The notes: a model not told the origin generated them from the sequence alone. A stretch of 64,000 nt of DNA from Neptunomonas marina (GCF_004005935.1 NZ_SACQ01000005.1:1-64000); one strand, 5' to 3'; shown: positions 42,097 through 52,793, numbered from the stretch's first letter. A program made the numbers and translations.

Positions 42097-42420
42097 TTAC
42101 TTGATCAAAAAGGCGAGCTTACCGAGCTCGCCTTTTTTGTTCTCCGCATCTGGCATGGGCGCTTTACGCTCACTAATGTTTGGCCAGCGCTCTGCCAACT
42201 GCGCATTCAGATCGATAAAGATCTGCTGATCTTCTGGAATCTCATCATCTAGATAGATCGCTTCAGCTGGACATTCGGGTTCACATAGGCCGCAATCGAT
42301 GCACTCATCAGGGTGAATCACCAGAAAGTTCTCACCCTCATAAAAGCAGTCGACTGGACACACCTCAACACAATCGGTGTATTTACACAGAATGCAGTTT
42401 TGCGTCACCACATACGTCAT
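42097..42420 (-). CDS. fdxA: Seven-iron ferredoxin FdxA
   Basis: The 107-residue ferredoxin has two cysteine clusters of the Azotobacter FdI type: [18 protein letters not shown] (3Fe-4S plus one 4Fe ligand) and [16 protein letters not shown]. FdxA is the usual neighbour of rpoS and mutS in pseudomonad- and oceanospirillum-like genomes. The last 14 codons are unusual because they are also the terminator stem for the opposing rpoS transcript. The ATG at 42420 fits the [12 protein letters not shown] start. Confidence 0.94.
   Translation of the reverse strand: MTYVVTQNCILCKYTDCVEVCPVDCFYEGENFLVIHPDECIDCGLCEPECPAEAIYLDDEIPEDQQIFIDLNAQLAERWPNISERKAPMPDAENKKGELGKLAFLIK
42107..42138. terminator. Bidirectional terminator shared by rpoS and fdxA
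   Basis: GGCGAGCT (42112-42119) pairs with AGCTCGCC (42125-42132), flanked by an A-tract on the left and T6 on the right, so it can terminate both converging transcripts. It lies inside the last codons of fdxA rather than after its stop codon. Confidence 0.9.
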
Positions 42421-42445
42421 GGCTGGTCCTCCCCGTTGGGGTTAG

Positions 42446-45025
42446 CTACAAACGTTCTTTCAACGAATATAGCACTTCTAACGCTTCGCGGGGGGATAAG
42501 CTGTCAGGATCAATAGACGCCAATGTGTCGATCACAGGGTGAGGCGTTGTGTTGAAAAGGTCATTCTGCAAAGGAGGAGCCGGTGGTGCTTGATGTACGG
42601 TCACGGCTTCCTGCTCTAGCTGGACGAGCTTCTCTTGTGCGGTTGTGATTACATGCGACGGTACACCAGCCAGTTTAGCGACCTGTAAACCGTAGCTTTG
42701 GCTAGCTGGGCCATCTTGCACTTCGTGCATAAACACGATCGCATCATTGTGTTCAAGGGCTGTGAGGTGAGCATTAAAAACCCCTGCTTGCTGCTCAGGT
42801 AGCGCTGTAAGCTCGAAGTAGTGCGTTGCAAAGAGCGTAAACGCTTTGACTTGGCTCGCAAGGTGCTCGGCGGCAGACCATGCCAAAGAGAGTCCATCGA
42901 AGGTGCTTGTGCCGCGCCCTACCTCGTCCATCAACACCAAACTCTGTTCGGTGGCGTTGTGCAAAATATTGGCGGTTTCCGTCATCTCAACCATAAAGGT
43001 GGAGCGCCCACCTGCTAGGTCGTCGGAGGATCCCATTCGCGTGAAGATTCGATCCAAGATACCGATCTCTGCCGCTTGTGCAGGTACATAGCTACCAATA
43101 TGAGCTAACAAGGCGATGAGCGCAGCTTGGCGCATATAGGTTGATTTACCGCCCATGTTCGGGCCAGTAATGATCAGCATTCTTCGTTCGGGATCTAAGA
43201 TGAGATCATTGGCAACAAAGGGTTTATCGGTCACCGCTTCAACAACAGGATGGCGTCCTTGAGTGATGTGTATCTGTGGCGATGTGTGTAAGGTGGGTGC
43301 ACAGAAGTTCAGGGTATGCGCGCGCTCCGCTAAGTTTGCCAACGTGTCTAGCTCGGCCAAGGCATTGGCTGAGTCTTGTAAGGCTGGTAAGTATGTTTGT
43401 AGCTGGGCAATCAGCGCATCATAAAGGTGTTTTTCACGTGCGAGTGCACGGCTTTTCGCGCTGAGCGCTTTATCTTCAAACGCTTTTAGCTCCGGCGTAA
43501 TAAAGCGCTCGGCATTCTTTAGTGTCTGTCGGCGTATGTACTCCGCTGGTGCTTCAGCGGCTTGCAGTTTGCTGATCTCGATAAAGTAGCCATGTACGCG
43601 GTTATAGCCCACCTTTAGGGTGGATATGCCGGTACGTTCGCGCTCTCGAACTTCCATCTGTACCAGAAACTCGCCCGCATTCTCGCTCATATTACGCAGC
43701 TCATCGAGCTCGTCGTCGTAGCCTTCTGCAATAACGCCGCCGTCACGAATCACCACCGGTGGGTTATCCTTAATCGCGCGTTGTAACAGTGCTGCTTGGT
43801 CAGGAAACTCGCTGATCAGGTGGCTTAGCTGTTGAACTGCTGGGGGCTGTTGCTCTTTTTGCAGCAGCGTTTGCAGTATTGGTAGCTCTGCTAATGCATT
43901 ACGCAATCGTTCGAGGTCGCGGGGGCGTGCGCTGCCTAAGCCCACTCGCGTGAGGATCCGCTCAATATCGCCGATACGCTGCAAAGGTTCGGCAAGCGCT
44001 TCATATAGATAGTCTTGTTGCAACCACTGAATAGCGGCTTGGCGGGCCGTCAATATTTTGAGGTCGCGCAGTGGGTTATTGAGCCAGCGCGTTAACATAC
44101 GGCTGCCCATGGGGGTTGCTGTGCGGTCGAGTACACTGGCCAGCGTGTTTTCTTTACTGCCGGCGAGGTTCTGATCGATCTCAAGATTACGCCGTGTTGC
44201 CGCGTCTAAGATAACGGTTTCGCTACGTTGCTCAACCTGAAGGCGGCGAATATGCGGCAGTGCTGAGCGCTGAGTATCTTTAGCATACTGCAGTAGGCAG
44301 CCCGCAGCGCCGATAGCGCAATGTAGATCGGCACAGCCAAAGCCACTTAAATCTTTTGTGTCAAATTGCTGGCAAAGTAGGCGCTCTGCGGTATCGAACT
44401 CAAAGTGCCAAGGCGCTTGTGGCCGTGTACCTTGCCGCTCTTTAATCAGGTGAGCGATCGGTTGATCATCGTTGTATAAAATCTCCGCCGGTTTAAGACG
44501 CTCGATCTCTGCTAAAAGAGCCTCCTCTCCTTCCACCTCGAGCAACGCAAAACGGCCAATACTGATATCCATAATCGCCAGCCCCATCGTTTGGTCACGC
44601 TGATCGAGTGCAAGAATAATGTTGTCTCGTGAGGCATCCAGAAAAGCCTCATCGCTTAACGTGCCTGGCGTTACAATGCGTGCAACACGGCGCTCAACAG
44701 GCCCTTTGCTGGTGGCGGGGTCGCCAAACTGCTCACAGATCACCACCGACTCGCCGGCACGCACGATTTTGCCAATATAGGCTTCTGCTGCGTGATAGGG
44801 GATGCCAGCCATGGGAATCGGTTCCCCGCCTGACTTACCGCGGGCAGTCAGCGAGATATCCAAGAGTTGAGCGGCTTTTTTCGCATCATCATAAAACAGC
44901 TCGTAAAAGTCGCCCATACGATAAAAAACCAGCTGATCTGGGTACTCCACCTTGATTTTGAAGTACTGCTGCATCATCGGTGTATGTTCGGATTTTTGAG
45001 CGGTTTTGCTTGGCTTTTTGGTCAT
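42446..45025 (-). CDS. mutS: DNA mismatch repair protein MutS
   Basis: From the ATG at 45025 (AAAGAGATC upstream) the protein has 859 residues. The mismatch-binding motif FYELFYDDA (Phe-X-Glu) is near residue 37, core and clamp domains follow, and the ATPase domain has [12 protein letters not shown] near 620, [12 protein letters not shown] and THYFEL. A longer frame to 45112 adds 29 residues with no family resemblance. It detects mismatches and recruits MutL. fdxA lies 25 bp downstream on the same strand. Confidence 0.96.
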   Translation of the reverse strand: MTKKPSKTAQKSEHTPMMQQYFKIKVEYPDQLVFYRMGDFYELFYDDAKKAAQLLDISLTARGKSGGEPIPMAGIPYHAAEAYIGKIVRAGESVVICEQFGDPATSKGPVERRVARIVTPGTLSDEAFLDASRDNIILALDQRDQTMGLAIMDISIGRFALLEVEGEEALLAEIERLKPAEILYNDDQPIAHLIKERQGTRPQAPWHFEFDTAERLLCQQFDTKDLSGFGCADLHCAIGAAGCLLQYAKDTQRSALPHIRRLQVEQRSETVILDAATRRNLEIDQNLAGSKENTLASVLDRTATPMGSRMLTRWLNNPLRDLKILTARQAAIQWLQQDYLYEALAEPLQRIGDIERILTRVGLGSARPRDLERLRNALAELPILQTLLQKEQQPPAVQQLSHLISEFPDQAALLQRAIKDNPPVVIRDGGVIAEGYDDELDELRNMSENAGEFLVQMEVRERERTGISTLKVGYNRVHGYFIEISKLQAAEAPAEYIRRQTLKNAERFITPELKAFEDKALSAKSRALAREKHLYDALIAQLQTYLPALQDSANALAELDTLANLAERAHTLNFCAPTLHTSPQIHITQGRHPVVEAVTDKPFVANDLILDPERRMLIITGPNMGGKSTYMRQAALIALLAHIGSYVPAQAAEIGILDRIFTRMGSSDDLAGGRSTFMVEMTETANILHNATEQSLVLMDEVGRGTSTFDGLSLAWSAAEHLASQVKAFTLFATHYFELTALPEQQAGVFNAHLTALEHNDAIVFMHEVQDGPASQSYGLQVAKLAGVPSHVITTAQEKLVQLEQEAVTVHQAPPAPPLQNDLFNTTPHPVIDTLASIDPDSLSPREALEVLYSLKERL

Positions 45026-45390
45026 GATCTCTTTTGCTATCTGAGGTAACAGGCAGGCTCGATTAATACTTTTAATACCGCCTCCAACCAGTTGTACACG
45101 CATGTGATGCAACCTAATGGATGCGGCGAAAGCAAGCCGAACAGACTAACAAATCAGCCCCAAAATCGCTAATACCAAGAGCACTCTGGTGGTAATTTCA
45201 ACGGGCAGTTTCCTCAAGATCACTCAGCCGTGGGCCATGGGATTCGGTGATCCTTACTAAGACAAGAGATTAAGAGGCTCAAGGTCGTCAGATCGACGAC
45301 AAAGCGCCTAATAAACGTCAAGATGACGCTATTTATCGGCTATTGATCAGGAGAAACTGAAGACCCTATTTCAATCTGAGCGAGCCAGAG
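45026..45390. other. Intergenic region between mutS and the accessory module
   Basis: There is no convincing gene in these 365 bp. Two small hairpins lie upstream of the binding-protein gene: GTCGTC / GACGAC at about 45284-45300, and CGTCA-AGA-TGACG at about 45317-45329. They do not match a riboswitch class that I know. The region should contain divergent promoters for mutS and the accessory genes. Confidence 0.4.
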
Positions 45391-46148
45391 ATGACAACAC
45401 ATGATAAGAAAAGCTTGATCGCCGCTTTAGGTGGATTACTGCTAGGTGCCACGGTACAGGCTAACGCCGAGACGATTCGCATTGCTATTGATGGTTCCTA
45501 CGCGCCTTTTGCGGTGGTGGATAACGAGGGACAACTACAAGGCTTTGATGTAGATATCGCCAACGCCCTTTGTGAGCAGATGCAGGCGGACTGTGAGATC
45601 GTATCTCAACCGTGGGAAGGCATTATCAGCGGTTTAAAGGTGAAAAAGTTTGATGCCATTGTCTCCTCTATCTCGGTGACAGAAGAGCGCGCTCGGGCGG
45701 TCGATTTTTCATCCCACTATTACTCCAATGTACTGACCCTATTAGGCGCTAAGTCGCTGCAATTAGGAGCATTGCCGAGGCGATGTATGGCAGGGATGTG
45801 GGAGCTTATCGCTCTACGGTCTCTAGCCAATACCTAGAGGACAACTTTGCCGATAAGGTGAATATCAAGCTTTATGACAATCAGGAAAATGCCTATCTCG
45901 ATTTAACCGCGGGCCGTATCGATTTGTTAGTCTCGGATAAATTCCCTGCTTGGAATTGGTTGCAGAGCAAAGAGGCGCAGGGTTTTGAGTTCAAAGGGGA
46001 CGATATCGATATTCAAGACAAGGTTGCCGTGGCGGTGCGCAAAGGATCAAAGCTCAAAGAGGCGTTTAGCAAGGCGATAGCCGAGATTGTTGCCAATGGG
46101 CGCTATCAAGAGATCAACCAACGCTACTTCCCCTTTAGCATCTACTAG
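45391..46148 (+). pseudogene. Frameshifted ABC-type amino-acid solute-binding protein
   Basis: The first 355 bp or so encode a signal peptide (LIAALGGLLLGATVQANA) and the N-terminal lobe typical of HisJ/ArtJ-type proteins: IRIAIDGSYAPFAVVD, GFDVDIANALC, and ISGLKVKKFDAIVSSISVTEERA. The reading then slips to another frame near 45755-45770, and the second frame continues the same fold (VGAYRSTVSSQYLEDNF, NAYLDLTAGRIDLLVSDK, ENQRYFPF-type end) to a stop at 46148. A single-base indel would join them, so this is a pseudogene or a sequencing error. No permease or ATPase genes follow. The likely substrate is a basic or guanidino amino acid, judging by the neighbour. Confidence 0.8.
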
Positions 46149-46156
46149 GAGCTGTG

Positions 46157-46972
46157 ATGAAGTACCAAGGTGTGTCGGCGCTAGGGGTGCCACTGGATTT
46201 TAACTCTTCCCATTTGCGAGGGCCTGCAGAGGCTCCCCCCATTATTCGTCGTGTACTTAATAATGGCTCGGCTAATTTAACGTCTGAGTTAGGGCTGAAT
46301 ATCGGCCGCGATTCGCGCCTTCAGACGTTAGACGACCTTTGTTGGCAGAATGAGGCAGCCGCGTTTGATGCCATCAGTCAGGCCGCCCATGATTGTTATG
46401 CTCAAGGGCGCAAACTGCTGACGCTAGGCGGCGATCACTCGATCAGTTATCCGCTTATTAAGGGGCTACAGGCAGCGGGGCACCAAAATATAACGATCTT
46501 GCACTTTGATGCCCACCCAGACCTCTATGACGAGCTGTTGGGCAACCGTTACTCTCACGCGTGTCCGTTTGCTCGCATTATGGAAGCAGGATTGGCTGAT
46601 CGTTTGATTCAAGTGGGTATTCGTACGCTAAACCAGCACCAGCGCGAACAAGCAGAGCGCTTTGGGGTGGAGATTCACGATATGCCCTCGTTAGTCTCTG
46701 GGCTACCTCAGTTGGATATTCAAGGGCCGGTGTATATCTCGATCGACCTAGATGCGCTGGACCCAGCTTTTGCTCCGGGGGTGTCTCATCATGAGCCCGG
46801 AGGGCTCTCGGTACGTGACATACTTAGTTTGCTGCAACAGCTGAAAGGACCAGTCATTGGTGCGGATTTGGTTGAGTACAATCCACGGCGTGATCTTAAC
46901 GAAATGACAGCGATGGTATGTGCAAAGCTATACAAAGAGCTGGCGGGGCTATTGCTTAGAGACTGTGCCTAG
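46157..46972 (+). CDS. Arginase/agmatinase/formiminoglutamase-family hydrolase
   Basis: The 271-residue ureohydrolase has all dinuclear-manganese motifs: GGDHSISYP (His, about residue 96), ILHFDAHPDLYD (Asp/His), and SIDLDALDPAFAPGVSHHEPGG (Asp pair). Substrate may be arginine, agmatine, guanidinobutyrate, guanidine or formiminoglutamate; the sequence does not decide. The ATG at 46157 has AGGAG at 46147-46151, overlapping the stop of the binding-protein gene, so the two were an operon. Confidence 0.85.
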   Translation: MKYQGVSALGVPLDFNSSHLRGPAEAPPIIRRVLNNGSANLTSELGLNIGRDSRLQTLDDLCWQNEAAAFDAISQAAHDCYAQGRKLLTLGGDHSISYPLIKGLQAAGHQNITILHFDAHPDLYDELLGNRYSHACPFARIMEAGLADRLIQVGIRTLNQHQREQAERFGVEIHDMPSLVSGLPQLDIQGPVYISIDLDALDPAFAPGVSHHEPGGLSVRDILSLLQQLKGPVIGADLVEYNPRRDLNEMTAMVCAKLYKELAGLLLRDCA

Positions 46973-46977
46973 CGCTT

Positions 46978-47412
46978 TTAGACCTCGCGGCGGAAAAATT
47001 CTCTAAGTACTATTGCCGATTCAGTGCTCTCAACCCCATTGAGCGCACTGACCTTCTCGATGACCCAATCCAATTCAGCCGTATCCTGAGTTCTTACCTC
47101 AAGCATGATATCGAAGCTGCCACTGATGGTTTCGCAAGCGTAAACTTGGCTAAAGCTTCCCAGCTGACGCAACACCGCTTGCTGTTGCGGTGCCTTAACA
47201 GTTATCGCGACGCGGCTTAGCAAGGCTGGGCGCTGCAACTGTGTGTTATCTAAGCGCACGTTATAGCCCTGAATAATGCCTTTTTGCTCTAGGCGCTTAA
47301 TACGCTCATTGACCGTCGTACGAGCCAGATGCACTGCACGAGCGATCTCCGATGCAGGTATGCGGGCGTTTTCAGCCAGTAGTGAGAGGATCTTTTGGTC
47401 TTTGCTGTCCAA
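46978..47412 (-). CDS. Lrp/AsnC-family transcriptional regulator
   Basis: The 144-residue protein has the N-terminal winged helix (DQKILSLLAENARIPASEIARAVHLARTTVNERIKRLEQ) and a C-terminal RAM ligand-binding domain (VAITVKAPQQQAVLRQL, EVRTQDTAELDWVIEKV). Such regulators sense amino acids. It converges with the arginase-family gene (5 bp apart) and may control that module. Confidence 0.9.
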   Translation of the reverse strand: MDSKDQKILSLLAENARIPASEIARAVHLARTTVNERIKRLEQKGIIQGYNVRLDNTQLQRPALLSRVAITVKAPQQQAVLRQLGSFSQVYACETISGSFDIMLEVRTQDTAELDWVIEKVSALNGVESTESAIVLREFFRREV

Positions 47413-47871
47413 TTACGTTCGTTCCAGCGCTGAGCTAAACAGAAGGCGCTCGGCTAGACCGGCGCCGCTTGGCTTACCATAAACCAAGTTGAGATTGAGC
47501 GCATCCACACTTCGAGCCTCCCCATTCGGAGCGGCTCGAAGTGGCGATATCGCCATCTCCTTAGGCGGCGCTCATAAAATGAAAAAGCGCTTTGACCTTG
47601 GCCAAGTTGTGCCGCTCTCTGAGGGGTTGCAGGCCACAATGATGGCGTTAGAGGGCGAGATAGCTTAATGCAATACGCATGTTATCTTCTTTTACGTTTC
47701 TATAAACGAGGCACCCATTAGCGAGGTATAAACAAGCTGATGGTCTGATCTAGTGATCTGATTGACGATATGGCGCCAGAAGCACTATAAAGTAGTCAGA
47801 GCTGGGGCTGGAAGGTTGATTCTGGCCTCAGGTGCTAGCACTTTACTAAAGCAAAGAGATAAGAGGATAAC
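47413..47871. other. Gene-poor 459-bp stretch with debris and a 10-bp hairpin
   Basis: No real gene is seen. An open frame on the plus strand (about 47484-47668) reads ...LGGAHKMKKRFDLGQVVPLSEGLQATMMALEGEIA and stops, which looks like the 3' end of an old gene that I cannot identify. A perfect 10-bp inverted repeat (ACTTCGAGCC at 47509-47518, GGCTCGAAGT at 47533-47542; 14-nt loop) lies inside it. The last ~170 bp should contain the pncC promoter. Confidence 0.4.
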
Positions 47872-48348
47872 ATGCTGAATCTTGCAGATCAGGTGGGTAA
47901 AGAGCTGATGGCTCGCGGAGCAAAACTGGCTACTGCGGAGTCGTGTACAGGAGGATGGGTAGCAAAGGCGGTAACCGAAGTTCCCGGCAGCTCAGCTTGG
48001 TTTGATTGCGGCTTCGTTAGCTACTCGAATACCGCTAAGCAGCGCATGCTCGGTGTTGATCCGCAGGTGTTAGAGCAAAGTGGTGCTGTTAGCGAAGCTG
48101 TGGTGGCACAAATGGCGGAAGGTGCCGTAGCGAACAGTGATGCTCATATCGCGGTAGCGATCAGCGGTGTTGCTGGCCCCACTGGTGGTTCTGATGAGAA
48201 ACCTGTCGGTACAGTGTGGTTTGCGTGGGCGATTCAAGGCCATCCAACGGTTACTTGTTTGAGTTATTTTAACGGCGATCGGACCTCCGTTCGTGAGCAA
48301 GCGGTCGAGCAGGCGCTAGAGGGTGTTTTGGCATATATCCCTAAATAA
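47872..48348 (+). CDS. pncC: Nicotinamide-nucleotide amidase, CinA C-terminal family
   Basis: The 158-residue protein is the stand-alone CinA C-terminal domain (ATAESCTGGWVAKAVTEVPGSSAWFDCGFVSYSN, AISGVAGPTGGSDEKPVGTVWFAW). It hydrolyses nicotinamide mononucleotide to nicotinate mononucleotide. It is the usual gene just upstream of recA in gammaproteobacteria. Confidence 0.93.
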   Translation: MLNLADQVGKELMARGAKLATAESCTGGWVAKAVTEVPGSSAWFDCGFVSYSNTAKQRMLGVDPQVLEQSGAVSEAVVAQMAEGAVANSDAHIAVAISGVAGPTGGSDEKPVGTVWFAWAIQGHPTVTCLSYFNGDRTSVREQAVEQALEGVLAYIPK

Positions 48349-48353
48349 TCTGC

Positions 48354-48400
48354 TTGCATTCGAATTGGTATCTGCAATAATACTGTCCATCTATACAGTA
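48354..48400 (+). promoter_or_regulatory. recA promoter with LexA (SOS) box
   Basis: A -35 TTGCAT (48354-48359), 17-bp spacer and -10 ATAATA (48377-48382) are followed immediately by TACTGTCCATCTATACAGTA (48381-48400). This is a perfect CTGT-N8-ACAG LexA-type box with flanking TA symmetry that overlaps the -10 element, so LexA would block recA transcription directly. Confidence 0.92.
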
Positions 48401-48429
48401 TTTGTCACCTCAGACTCAAAGGGTTGGAA

Positions 48430-49470
48430 ATGGACGATAACAGAAAGAAAGCGCTTGATGCCGCTTTAAGCCAGATTGAGCGTCAATTCGGTAAAGGCGC
48501 TGTTATGCGCATGGGCGATCAGCCGCGTGAAGCGATCCCATCTGTATCGACGGGCTCGCTAGGCCTAGATATTGCGCTGGGTATTGGCGGTCTGCCATTC
48601 GGTCGTATTGTCGAAATTTACGGCCCTGAGTCTTCAGGTAAAACAACGCTAACACTGCAAGTTATCGCAGAAGCGCAGCGTGAAGGTAAGACATGTGCAT
48701 TTGTCGATGCGGAGCACGCGTTAGACCCTAACTACGCAGAGAAGCTCGGGGTAGACGTGGACAGCTTGCTGGTATCCCAACCAGATACAGGCGAGCAGGC
48801 GCTTGAAATTACCGACATGCTGGTTCGCTCTAACGCTATTGATGTCATTATCGTTGACTCTGTGGCAGCGTTGACACCTAAGGCCGAGATCGAAGGTGAG
48901 ATGGGTGACTCTCATGTGGGCTTGCAGGCGCGTTTAATGTCGCAAGCGCTACGTAAGCTCACAGGTAACGTTAAACAATCTAACTGCTTGTTGGTTTTCA
49001 TCAACCAAATCCGTATGAAGATTGGTGTGATGTTTGGCTCACCTGAAACAACAACGGGTGGTAACGCGCTGAAGTTCTACGCCTCGGTTCGTTTGGATAT
49101 CCGCCGTATCGGTTCTGTTAAACAGGGCGATGAGATCGTCGGTAACGAAACACGGGTGAAAGTTGTTAAGAACAAAGTGTCGCCGCCCTTTAAGCAGGCT
49201 GAATTTCAAATCATGTATGGTAAGGGTATTTACCGTATGGGTGAGGTTATCGACCTCGGTGTTCAGCATGGGCTGGTGGATAAGTCGGGTGCTTGGTACG
49301 CCTACAACGGCGATAAAATTGGCCAAGGTAAAGCCAATGCTTCACGCTACTTAGAAGAGCACCCAGAGGCAGCGCAAGCGATTGAAGGGGCGCTGCGTGA
49401 GAAGTTGCTGGGTTTGCCAACAGCTGCTACAGAAGATGAGGCGTCTGATGCGCCACAGCTTGACCTATAA
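48430..49470 (+). CDS. recA: Recombinase RecA
   Basis: From the ATG at 48430 ([29 protein letters not shown]) the protein has 346 residues. It has Walker [14 protein letters not shown], the DNA-binding loops L1/L2 region with [23 protein letters not shown], and an acidic C-terminal tail. An in-frame TTG at 48424 is less likely. It catalyses strand exchange and stimulates LexA/CI self-cleavage. Confidence 0.98.
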   Translation: MDDNRKKALDAALSQIERQFGKGAVMRMGDQPREAIPSVSTGSLGLDIALGIGGLPFGRIVEIYGPESSGKTTLTLQVIAEAQREGKTCAFVDAEHALDPNYAEKLGVDVDSLLVSQPDTGEQALEITDMLVRSNAIDVIIVDSVAALTPKAEIEGEMGDSHVGLQARLMSQALRKLTGNVKQSNCLLVFINQIRMKIGVMFGSPETTTGGNALKFYASVRLDIRRIGSVKQGDEIVGNETRVKVVKNKVSPPFKQAEFQIMYGKGIYRMGEVIDLGVQHGLVDKSGAWYAYNGDKIGQGKANASRYLEEHPEAAQAIEGALREKLLGLPTAATEDEASDAPQLDL

Positions 49471-49513
49471 GAGTTCCCCAAAGAGCGGCGTTAGTGCTGC
49501 TCTCATATTAGTC

Positions 49514-49535
49514 GGGCCGCATTGCGGCCCTTTTT
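49514..49535 (+). terminator. Terminator between recA and recX
   Basis: A perfect 7-bp stem GGGCCGC / GCGGCCC with a 3-nt loop is followed by TTTTT. It limits readthrough from recA into recX, as in E. coli. An extra GAGCGGC/GCTGCTC hairpin lies just upstream (about 49483-49504). Confidence 0.88.
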
Positions 49536-49554
49536 GCGTTTAAAGGTTTGTCTT

Positions 49555-50019
49555 TTGAAATACCTTGAGTCTGAAAGTGAGCTACGTAAAGCGCTTATTG
49601 CACTGCTATCTCGCCGTGAATATAGCCGCGCTGAAATTGAGCATAAATACAGCAATCGCTGCGATGCAAAGTTATTGGCAGCGGTATTAGATGACTTTCA
49701 TGAGGCGGGTTATCAAAGTGACCAGCGCTGTGCAGGCATGATTGTCCGCAGCAAAGCGCAACAAGGGTATGGCAAAATGCGTGTGTTACAGGACGCACGC
49801 CGGCGTGGAGTCTCTGATGACCTTATCGAAGACGCGCTTCGTGAGGAGGCGATCGATTGGTTCGAAAATGCACGTCGTGTTTATCGTAGTAAGTTTGGTA
49901 TGCCCTTAAAGGATTACGATAGAAAAAGTTACGAAAAGCGGATGCGTTTTATGTTGTCTAGAGGCTTTTCTTTTGAAGAAATTAAATTCGCCACAGAATT
50001 TACTGATGAAGAGTGCTAA
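49555..50019 (+). CDS. recX: Regulatory protein RecX
   Basis: From the TTG at 49555 (Shine-Dalgarno AAAGG at 49542-49546) it has 154 residues and three RecX-type helical repeats (ALIALLSRREYSRAEIEHKY, AGYQSDQRCAGMIVRSKAQQGYG, YEKRMRFMLSRGFSFEEI). RecX caps and destabilises RecA filaments. The longer frame to 49522 starts inside the terminator. Confidence 0.92.
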   Translation: MKYLESESELRKALIALLSRREYSRAEIEHKYSNRCDAKLLAAVLDDFHEAGYQSDQRCAGMIVRSKAQQGYGKMRVLQDARRRGVSDDLIEDALREEAIDWFENARRVYRSKFGMPLKDYDRKSYEKRMRFMLSRGFSFEEIKFATEFTDEEC

Positions 50020-50186
50020 TAGCTAACAAAATACTCACCAACCGTCCTCCCTTAGTCCATTAAAACTCGAACAATTTTTAACCGCGATATATACTAGGTC
50101 GCCATTTTGCTCGGCGTTTGAGTATCACCGCCTTGCAGAGCAAGTTTTATTAGGCATGTAACCATCCAGCGGAACGAACAATTCAT

Positions 50187-52748
50187 ATGAAATACATGAC
50201 AAGTGCCGAAATTCGTCAGGCTTTCCTGAGTTATTTCCAAGAACAGGGCCATGAGGTTGTAGCGTCTAGCTCCCTTATTCCGGCAAATGATCCAACGTTG
50301 ATGTTCACCAACGCCGGGATGGTGCAATTTAAAGATGTGTTCCTTGGCACCGATAAACGTAATTATAACCGTGCTACTACATCTCAGCGTTGTGTACGTG
50401 CTGGCGGTAAGCACAATGATCTCGAAAACGTAGGTTATACGGCGCGTCACCATACATTCTTTGAGATGCTGGGTAACTTCAGCTTTGGTGACTACTTCAA
50501 GCCAGAGGCGATTCGTTTTGCATGGACCTTCTTAACTGAGGTGCTTGGTCTCCCAAAAGAGCGTCTTTGGGTTACGGTTCACCACTCTGATGAGGAAGCT
50601 GAGCGTATCTGGAAAGAGGAAATCGGTGTAGATCCCGAGCGTTTCTCGAAACTAGATGAAGATAACTTCTGGTCAATGGGTGAAACTGGCCCCTGTGGTC
50701 CTTGTACTGAGATCTTCTTCGACCACGGAGCTGATGTATGGGGTGGCCCTCCAGGATCACCAGAAGAGGACGGCGATCGCTACATTGAGATCTGGAACGT
50801 GGTCTTTATGCAGTATAACCGTGATGCAGAAGGCAACATGACTCCGTTACCAAAGCCATCGGTTGATACCGGTATGGGCTTGGAGCGTATCGCTGCAGTG
50901 ATGCAAAACGTGCATTCCAACTATGAAATCGACCTCTTCCAAAACCTTCTCAAGGCGACAGCGCAAGCGGTGGGTAACGATGATACGAGTAACAAATCGT
51001 TACGTGTAATCGCTGACCACATCCGCTCCTGTGCATTTTTGATCATCGACGGTGTCGTGCCTTCGAATGAAGGTGCAGGTTACGTATTACGCCGGATTAT
51101 CCGCCGCGCGGTACGTCATGGTAACAAGATGGGAGCTAACGGCCCATTCTTCCACAAGTTAGTAAAAGCACTGGCCGATGAGATGGGTGCTGCTTATCCA
51201 GAGCTTATTTCGCAGCAGGCACGTGTTGAGAACGTGTTGCTGAAAGAGGAAGAGCAGTTCGCCAAAACGCTAGATCACGGAATGCGTATTCTGCAGGAAG
51301 CCATTGATGGGTTAGAGGGTACGGTGATTCCAGGTGAAACAGTATTTAAGTTATACGACACCTACGGCTTCCCGGCAGACCTCACAGCCGACGTGGCGCG
51401 TGAGCACGAGCTGACGCTAGATATGGAGGGCTTCGAGCGCGAAATGGAGGCGCAGCGTGCGCGAGCTCGTGCTGCTGGTAAGTTCTCTGTTGATTATAAC
51501 GATGCCATCCAGTTAGACGGTGAGACCCTCTTCACAGGTTACGAAGCACTGCATGGCGATGCTGCAAAAGTTGTTGCGCTGATCAAAGGCGGTGAAGAAG
51601 TCGGTAACTTGAATGCGGGTGATGATGGTTTAGTCGTACTGGATAACACCCCCTTCTATGCCGAGTCAGGTGGTCAGGTCGGGGATACTGGAACGCTGCA
51701 AAACGGCTCCATGAGCGCTCAGGTGACGGACTGTACAAAGGAAGGTAAGAATAACCTCCATCATGTTCACATTGAGTCTGGCTCGATCGCTGTGGGTGAC
51801 AGCGTTGCTGTTCAAGTGGATGAGGCACGCCGTCATGCGATCGCTTTGAACCACTCCGCGACGCACCTACTCCATGAAGCACTGCGCGTCGTTCTAGGCG
51901 ACCATGTTCAGCAGAAAGGCTCCTTGAATGATGACAAGCGTTTGCGCTTTGACTTCTCTCACTTTGAAGCTGTGACACGTGAGCAGCTCGCTGAAGTTGA
52001 ACAACTGGTAAATGATCAGATTCGCCAAAACTCCCCTGTAGTCACTGAAGTCATGGGAATCGACGCGGCGAAAGAGAAGGGCGCTCAGGCTCTGTTCGGC
52101 GAGAAATACGATGATGAAGTTCGTGTTTTGACCATGGGCGATGGTTTCTCGATTGAACTATGTGGTGGCACGCACGCTGAGCGTACCGGCGACATCGGCT
52201 TGCTGACGATTGTATCTGAAGGCGGTATTGCATCAGGTGTACGTCGGGTAGAAGCTGTGACCGGCGCGGCTGCATTAGCACACTTTGCTCAGGTTCAAGC
52301 GGAGCTCGAGGCAAAACTGAACGATCAGCAGGCAAAAGGCCGTCAGCTAGAAAAAGAGATTGAACAGCTTAAAGGCCAGTTAGCTGCCGCAAAAGGCGCT
52401 GATCTGTTGGGGCAGGCTGTTGAGGTTAATGGTATCAAATTGCTAGCAGCCCAGCTTGATGGCGTGGAACCTAAAGCGTTGCGCGACACGATTGATCAGC
52501 TCAAAAACAAGCTTGGCTCTGGTGTTGTTGTGTTGGCGACTGAAGCCGAAGGTAAGATCAGTTTGGCAGCAGGCGTAACTAAAGACCTAACAGGCCGTGT
52601 TAAAGCGGGCGATATTGTGCGTGATTTGACGGGAAAGATCGGCGGTAAAGGCGGTGGTCGTCCTGATTTTTCGCAAGGTGGCGGTACCGATAGCGCAGCG
52701 CTAGCGGGTGCTTTGGAAAGTGTTAAAGAGATCGTTGCAAATAGTTAG
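50187..52748 (+). CDS. alaS: Alanine-tRNA ligase
   Basis: The class II synthetase has about 853 residues (ATG at 50187; ATG at 50196, giving [14 protein letters not shown], is an equally good start because neither has a strong Shine-Dalgarno). The catalytic domain carries [35 protein letters not shown]. The editing domain has [11 protein letters not shown] and [13 protein letters not shown], and the C-terminal domain ends [15 protein letters not shown]. Normal family length is about 875, so it is slightly short but complete by motifs. Confidence 0.97.
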   Translation: MKYMTSAEIRQAFLSYFQEQGHEVVASSSLIPANDPTLMFTNAGMVQFKDVFLGTDKRNYNRATTSQRCVRAGGKHNDLENVGYTARHHTFFEMLGNFSFGDYFKPEAIRFAWTFLTEVLGLPKERLWVTVHHSDEEAERIWKEEIGVDPERFSKLDEDNFWSMGETGPCGPCTEIFFDHGADVWGGPPGSPEEDGDRYIEIWNVVFMQYNRDAEGNMTPLPKPSVDTGMGLERIAAVMQNVHSNYEIDLFQNLLKATAQAVGNDDTSNKSLRVIADHIRSCAFLIIDGVVPSNEGAGYVLRRIIRRAVRHGNKMGANGPFFHKLVKALADEMGAAYPELISQQARVENVLLKEEEQFAKTLDHGMRILQEAIDGLEGTVIPGETVFKLYDTYGFPADLTADVAREHELTLDMEGFEREMEAQRARARAAGKFSVDYNDAIQLDGETLFTGYEALHGDAAKVVALIKGGEEVGNLNAGDDGLVVLDNTPFYAESGGQVGDTGTLQNGSMSAQVTDCTKEGKNNLHHVHIESGSIAVGDSVAVQVDEARRHAIALNHSATHLLHEALRVVLGDHVQQKGSLNDDKRLRFDFSHFEAVTREQLAEVEQLVNDQIRQNSPVVTEVMGIDAAKEKGAQALFGEKYDDEVRVLTMGDGFSIELCGGTHAERTGDIGLLTIVSEGGIASGVRRVEAVTGAAALAHFAQVQAELEAKLNDQQAKGRQLEKEIEQLKGQLAAAKGADLLGQAVEVNGIKLLAAQLDGVEPKALRDTIDQLKNKLGSGVVVLATEAEGKISLAAGVTKDLTGRVKAGDIVRDLTGKIGGKGGGRPDFSQGGGTDSAALAGALESVKEIVANS

Positions 52749-52793
52749 CGGTAATAGGGCTGGCTGAGCCAGCCGATGGAGACAAAAAGACAA

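Noticed and set aside
45026-45112. Extended N-terminus of MutS to 45112
   Set aside because: The extra 29 residues do not resemble MutS and the ATG at 45025 has a good ribosome-binding site.
45240-45390. Riboswitch (guanidine or arginine type) before the binding-protein gene
   Set aside because: The two small hairpins do not match the conserved core of mini-ykkC, ykkC or glycine riboswitches as I know them.
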